From positions 1-26,099 of the forward strand of contig JBBIJF010000045.1 of the NCBI GenBank assembly GCA_037446115.1: a stretch of DNA of 26,099 nt, in the 5' to 3' direction. The DNA is from JANWXD01 sp037446115 (lineage in GTDB: Bacteria; Acidobacteriota; Terriglobia; Bryobacterales; Bryobacteraceae). Position numbers and translations under genes: made by a program. Under the pieces are notes generated by a model that ran no database searches, was not told the origin of the DNA, and saw nothing but the letters and a program-made list of their open reading frames with translations. Each line of letters starts with the position of its first letter. Position 1 is the stretch's first letter. Below, in pieces: positions 23,358 to 26,099 of this stretch.

Positions 23358-24041
23358 CTAGAAGTACTTGCGGAGCTCGGCGAAGCTGGAGAGCGTGAGC
23401 ACGCGGCCCGTCCCATCCCGGATCTCCTCCTGCTCCAGACGCCACGTGTGCGGGTGAGGGATGTAGACCGCCCGCAAGCCGGCTTCGAGGGCCGGATTGA
23501 TGTCCGAACGCGGCGAATTGCCCACCATCCAGGTTCGCTCGCGCGCCAGACCGAGCTCGTCGAGCAACGCCCGGTAGGCCGCCGCGTCTTTCTCCCGGAC
23601 CACGACGCTGCGGGAGAAAAACGGCTTCAGACCCGAGCGCTCCAGTTTGTCCTGCTGCTCGGCCGGGTCGCCTTTCGTGAACAGAACCAGATGGTGGCGC
23701 GGCGCCAGGTAGGCAAGGGTTTCGGGAACTCCTTCGATGATCTCGATGGGGTGGGCGGTGAGCTGCCGGCCGATGGAGTCCAGGCGCGCGAGATCCTCGG
23801 GGCGAGCGGCATCCCCGGCCAGCCGGAAATAGCACTCGCGGAGGTTCCGGAGGAAGCCGCGGGAGCCGTAGCCGTGGGTCTGGCGGTTGGCGTGCTCGAT
23901 GGCGTCGAGAAGGGCGCGGATCTCCGACGGAGCCCGTTCGAATCGCGCAAGCAGCGAGATGAATTGCTCAATCGCCCGCTCGAAATAGACGTTGTTCTCC
24001 CACAGCGTGTCGTCGGCGTCAATGAACAGATGCTGCCCCAT
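23358..24041 (-). CDS. HAD-superfamily phosphatase
   Basis: A 227-residue haloacid dehalogenase-type hydrolase, subfamily with an alpha-helical cap like YjjG/YfnB. Motif I is FIDADDTLWENN with nucleophile Asp8 and Asp10; motif II Thr122 in LVLFTKGD; motif III Lys151; motif IV GNSPRSDINPA with Asp180. The cap (about 17-100) is helical. The substrate is probably a small phosphate ester such as a nucleotide or sugar phosphate, but is not predictable. ATG 24041 starts right before motif I, with AGG 7 nt upstream; a TTG start 30 bp earlier adds 10 residues without support. The stop codon touches the stop of lysA on the other strand, leaving no room for a separate terminator. It is divergent from the SDR gene. 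Confidence 0.88.
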   Translation of the reverse strand: MGQHLFIDADDTLWENNVYFERAIEQFISLLARFERAPSEIRALLDAIEHANRQTHGYGSRGFLRNLRECYFRLAGDAARPEDLARLDSIGRQLTAHPIEIIEGVPETLAYLAPRHHLVLFTKGDPAEQQDKLERSGLKPFFSRSVVVREKDAAAYRALLDELGLARERTWMVGNSPRSDINPALEAGLRAVYIPHPHTWRLEQEEIRDGTGRVLTLSSFAELRKYF

Positions 24042-24148
24042 GGTGCGGCCTAACCTCGCCGGCTTCGACAACCCTGCGTGATACCATTATGTCTGCCGCG
24101 CGGCGGGCGGAGCAATGCGCCGGGTGCGATGCGCGCGGCGCCCGCAGT

Positions 24149-24934
24149 ATGGAAATCACCGGAAAGGTCGTTCTCATCACCGGAGCCTCGCAAGGAATCG
24201 GTGCGGCCTGCGCCGCAGCATTCCGCCGCCGCGGCGCGCGGCTGTCGTTGACGGCGCGCTCCGAGGACAAGCTGCGCCAGGTCGGCGGCGACGAAGCTCT
24301 GATCACGGCCGGAGATCTCACTCGCCCGGAGACGCGCGAGCTCGTCGTCCGGCGGACGCTCGAGCGTTTCGGGACGGTAGACATTCTGATCAACAACGCG
24401 GGAGTCGGCCTCTACGGGCCCGCCTGGCGCACGCCGCCTGAGCCGGCGCGGCAACTGTTCGAGGTGAACTTCTTCGCGGCGCTCGGGATGATCCAGTTGG
24501 TGGTCCCGCCGATGCGCGCCCGGCGAAGCGGCGTGATCGTGAATGTCAGCTCCGTGGCGGGCAAAGTGAGCCTGCCGTGGCTGACCCTGTATTCGGCCTC
24601 CAAAGCCGCTCTCATCGCCTTGAGCGAGGGACTGCGGAGGGAACTGCTCGGGGACGGAATCCGGGTCGTGACGGTGTGCCCGGGTTATGTCGCTACGGAT
24701 TTTTCCGCACACGCACTCGGGGGAAATCCGCCCCGGCGCATCCCGGGCCGGGGCCGCTTCGGCATCACGGCCGAACAGTGCGCCGAGGCCATGGTCCGGG
24801 CCGTGGAGCGGGAAGCGCGCACGGTGGTGCCGCCGGGGATCGCCCGGCTGTTCATCGCTTTCGACCGGCTGTTTCCCTCCTTTCTCGACCGGAGGCTGGC
24901 AGCCTTCCATCGAACCCTGGAGCAAGAGGAATGA
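24149..24934 (+). CDS. Short-chain dehydrogenase/reductase
   Basis: A 261-residue classical SDR, an NAD(P)(H)-dependent oxidoreductase with Rossmann fold. It has the cofactor motif TGASQGIG (11-18), NNAG (82-85), the catalytic Ser134/135 region VNVSSVAGK and the active YSASK with Tyr148 and Lys152, then CPGYVATDF (177-185). Arg37 after strand two (LTARSED) suggests NADPH preference. The C-terminus (FIAFDRLFPSFLDRRLAAFH) is hydrophobic/basic, as in membrane-associated SDRs such as DltE/SDR7C types. ATG 24149 places the cofactor motif at the normal distance; 20 extra residues from 24089 would be Ala/Arg/Cys-rich noise. There is no Shine-Dalgarno. The shikimate kinase ATG overlaps its stop (ATGA). 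Substrate unknown. Confidence 0.9.
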   Translation: MEITGKVVLITGASQGIGAACAAAFRRRGARLSLTARSEDKLRQVGGDEALITAGDLTRPETRELVVRRTLERFGTVDILINNAGVGLYGPAWRTPPEPARQLFEVNFFAALGMIQLVVPPMRARRSGVIVNVSSVAGKVSLPWLTLYSASKAALIALSEGLRRELLGDGIRVVTVCPGYVATDFSAHALGGNPPRRIPGRGRFGITAEQCAEAMVRAVEREARTVVPPGIARLFIAFDRLFPSFLDRRLAAFHRTLEQEE

Positions 24935-25458
24935 TCCTCAAGCTCAAGCGCACCCCCGGCATCTACCTGGTCGGCTTCATGGCGTGCGGCAAGACGGTAA
25001 TCGGCCGGCGCCTGGCCGAGCGCCTGGGGTGGCGCTTTGCAGACACCGACGCCGACGTAGAGGCGGCCACGGGCTTGACCGTCGCCGAGATTTTCGATAC
25101 TCGGGGTGAAGAGGAATTCCGGAGGCTGGAGGCAGAGGCCATTCGCCAGCGCGTCCACATGATTCAGACCGGGAAGCCGACCGTAGTAGCGCTCGGCGGC
25201 GGCGCCTTCGGACAGCCCGCCAATTACGAGCTGCTGGAAAACAACGGAGTCACGATCTGGCTGGATTGTCCGCTGGCGATCATTCGCCGCCGGCTTCAGG
25301 ATCCGTCCAGCCGGCCGCTGGCACGCGACCCGAACAAACTCGAGGTGTTGTACTACGCGCGGCGCGAGAGCTACGCGCGGGCCGACTACCGCATCCCGAT
25401 CGTCAGCGACGATCCCGAAGAGGCGGTGGCAGCGATTCTGCGCCTGCCCATATTCTGA
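24931..25458 (+). CDS. aroK: Shikimate kinase
   Basis: A 175-residue P-loop kinase that phosphorylates shikimate at O3 in chorismate synthesis. Walker A is GFMACGKT (15-22); the shikimate-binding DTDADVE (38-44) with Asp40, an Arg pair near 64-65 in EEFRRLEAEA, the ALGGGAF loop (88-93) and the lid Arg128 in SRPLA all fit AroK/AroL. The P-loop has Ala-Cys where many AroK proteins have Gly-Ala, a mild change. ATG 24931 overlaps the SDR stop (ATGA), and GGAG lies 8 nt upstream inside the SDR gene. The glycerate kinase gene follows 9 bp later, so SDR, kinase and glycerate kinase probably form one transcript. No other aro gene is visible. Confidence 0.9.
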   Translation: MILKLKRTPGIYLVGFMACGKTVIGRRLAERLGWRFADTDADVEAATGLTVAEIFDTRGEEEFRRLEAEAIRQRVHMIQTGKPTVVALGGGAFGQPANYELLENNGVTIWLDCPLAIIRRRLQDPSSRPLARDPNKLEVLYYARRESYARADYRIPIVSDDPEEAVAAILRLPIF

Positions 25459-25467
25459 GAGCTGTCC

Positions 25468-26099
25468 ATGGAACGCATGCTGCGGCGACATGCCCTCCGG
25501 ATCTTTCGCGTGGCGCTCAAAGCGGCGAACCCCGCCGAAGCGGTCAAGCGGCACCTGCATGTTCAGGGAAGTGTGCTCCGCGCGAGCAACCGCCGCTACC
25601 GGCTCGACGCCTTCGACCGGATTTTCGTGGTCGGGGCGGGCAAGGCGGGAGCCTCGATGGCCCGTGCCGTGGAGGGTCTGCTCGGGCGGCGGATCACCGG
25701 CGGACTCGTCAGCGTCAAGTACGGCCACACCGGCCCGTTGCGGCGCATCGAATTGAACGAGTGCGGACACCCGGTCCCGGACGAAGCCGGAGTGCGGGGC
25801 GCGGAGCGGATCGCCGCAATCGCACGGCAGGCCGGACCCCGGGATCTGGTGATCTGCCTGATCTCCGGAGGCGCCTCCGCATTGCTGCCGGCCCCCGCGC
25901 CGCCGGTTACTCTGGCCGAGAAACAGGAGACCACCCGGCTTCTGCTGGCATGCGGCGCCACCATCCACGAGATCAACGCCGTGCGCAAGCATCTGTCGGA
26001 GCTGAAGGGAGGGCAGCTGGCGCGTCTGGCGGCCCCGGCGACGGTGCTGGCGTTGCTGCTCTCGGACGTGATCGGTGACGACCTCGACGTGATCGGCTC
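25468..26099 (+). CDS. Glycerate 2-kinase (MOFRL/DUF4147 family), cut by window end
   Basis: The first 210 residues of a GckA/TtuD-type glycerate 2-kinase, which makes 2-phosphoglycerate from D-glycerate; the frame is open to the last base. Family marks are FVVGAGKAGASMARAV (about 53-68), CGHPVPDEAGV (about 96-106), LISGGASALLPAP (about 131-143), INAVRKHLSELKGGQLA (about 171-187) and LLLSDVIGDDLDVIGS at the edge, just before the usual SGP. The N-terminal domain is therefore intact; the C-terminal MOFRL domain lies outside. ATG 25468 is 9 bp after the shikimate kinase stop with only a weak GAGAG upstream. The gene is easy to miss because it has no stop in the window. The role is in glycerate or hydroxypyruvate use. 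Confidence 0.92.
   Translation, partial: MERMLRRHALRIFRVALKAANPAEAVKRHLHVQGSVLRASNRRYRLDAFDRIFVVGAGKAGASMARAVEGLLGRRITGGLVSVKYGHTGPLRRIELNECGHPVPDEAGVRGAERIAAIARQAGPRDLVICLISGGASALLPAPAPPVTLAEKQETTRLLLACGATIHEINAVRKHLSELKGGQLARLAAPATVLALLLSDVIGDDLDVIG

Noticed and set aside
24064..24090. Promoter with TTCGAC and CATTAT before the SDR gene
   Set aside because: The spacing is only 15 bp and the -35 match is poor; not strong enough to list.
24089..24148. Cys-containing N-terminal extension of the SDR (resembling the DeoC Cys linker)
   Set aside because: The likeness to the DeoC linker is two short Cys-Gly words. The SDR cofactor motif sits at the normal distance from ATG 24149, so the upstream part is probably untranslated.

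Overview
The window is a high-GC bacterial chromosome segment with dense housekeeping and accessory genes, few gaps and many 1-8 bp overlaps. I see no phage, transposon, integron, CRISPR array, tRNA or rRNA. The gene mix suggests a heterotrophic soil-type bacterium, possibly Acidobacteriota of the Solibacter/Bryobacter type. It includes a quinoprotein dehydrogenase with a built-in heme c domain, a long Lhr helicase, a two-subunit aconitase X, unusual RpiB and DeoC proteins, and a GAF-SpoIIE phosphatase. The taxonomic guess is inference from gene content, not from a marker gene.

Layout. (1) 1-3.9 kb: a secreted PQQ/cytochrome c dehydrogenase on the minus strand, a divergent outer-membrane-type beta-barrel protein, then a minus-strand pair of a small Cys-rich protein and the nuclease SfsA. 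(2) 3.9-9.5 kb: a nonheme iron sulfoxide-synthase-like protein (EgtB/SenA family), then the very long helicase lhr. (3) 9.6-12.9 kb: large and small subunits of aconitase X, a 258-bp AT-richer gap with DnaA-box-like words, then dnaB. (4) 13.1-17.5 kb: a sugar-type ABC ATPase and permease without a binding protein, facing a minus-strand two-component pair (membrane histidine kinase, NarL-type regulator). (5) 17.7-18.8 kb: a tiny secreted Lys-rich protein and a TauE/SafE permease. (6) 18.86-23.36 kb: a tight plus-strand run rpiB-like, deoC, GAF-GAF-SpoIIE phosphatase, lysA. (7) 23.36-26.1 kb: a minus-strand HAD phosphatase, then short-chain dehydrogenase, shikimate kinase and a glycerate 2-kinase cut by the window end.

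The most interesting part is the rpiB-deoC pair. The DeoC-like aldolase keeps its catalytic Asp and two Lys. It carries an extra N-terminus of about 75 residues: a short amphipathic helix that looks like a microcompartment encapsulation peptide, followed by a Cys-rich linker. The RpiB-like isomerase has its own ~50-residue N-terminal module and has Asp where classical RpiB has its catalytic Cys. Together they resemble cargo of a sugar-phosphate-utilising (SPU) bacterial microcompartment, yet no shell gene lies in the window. The SPU type is known; what is notable here is the apparently orphaned cargo pair and its link to a stress-type phosphatase and lysA.
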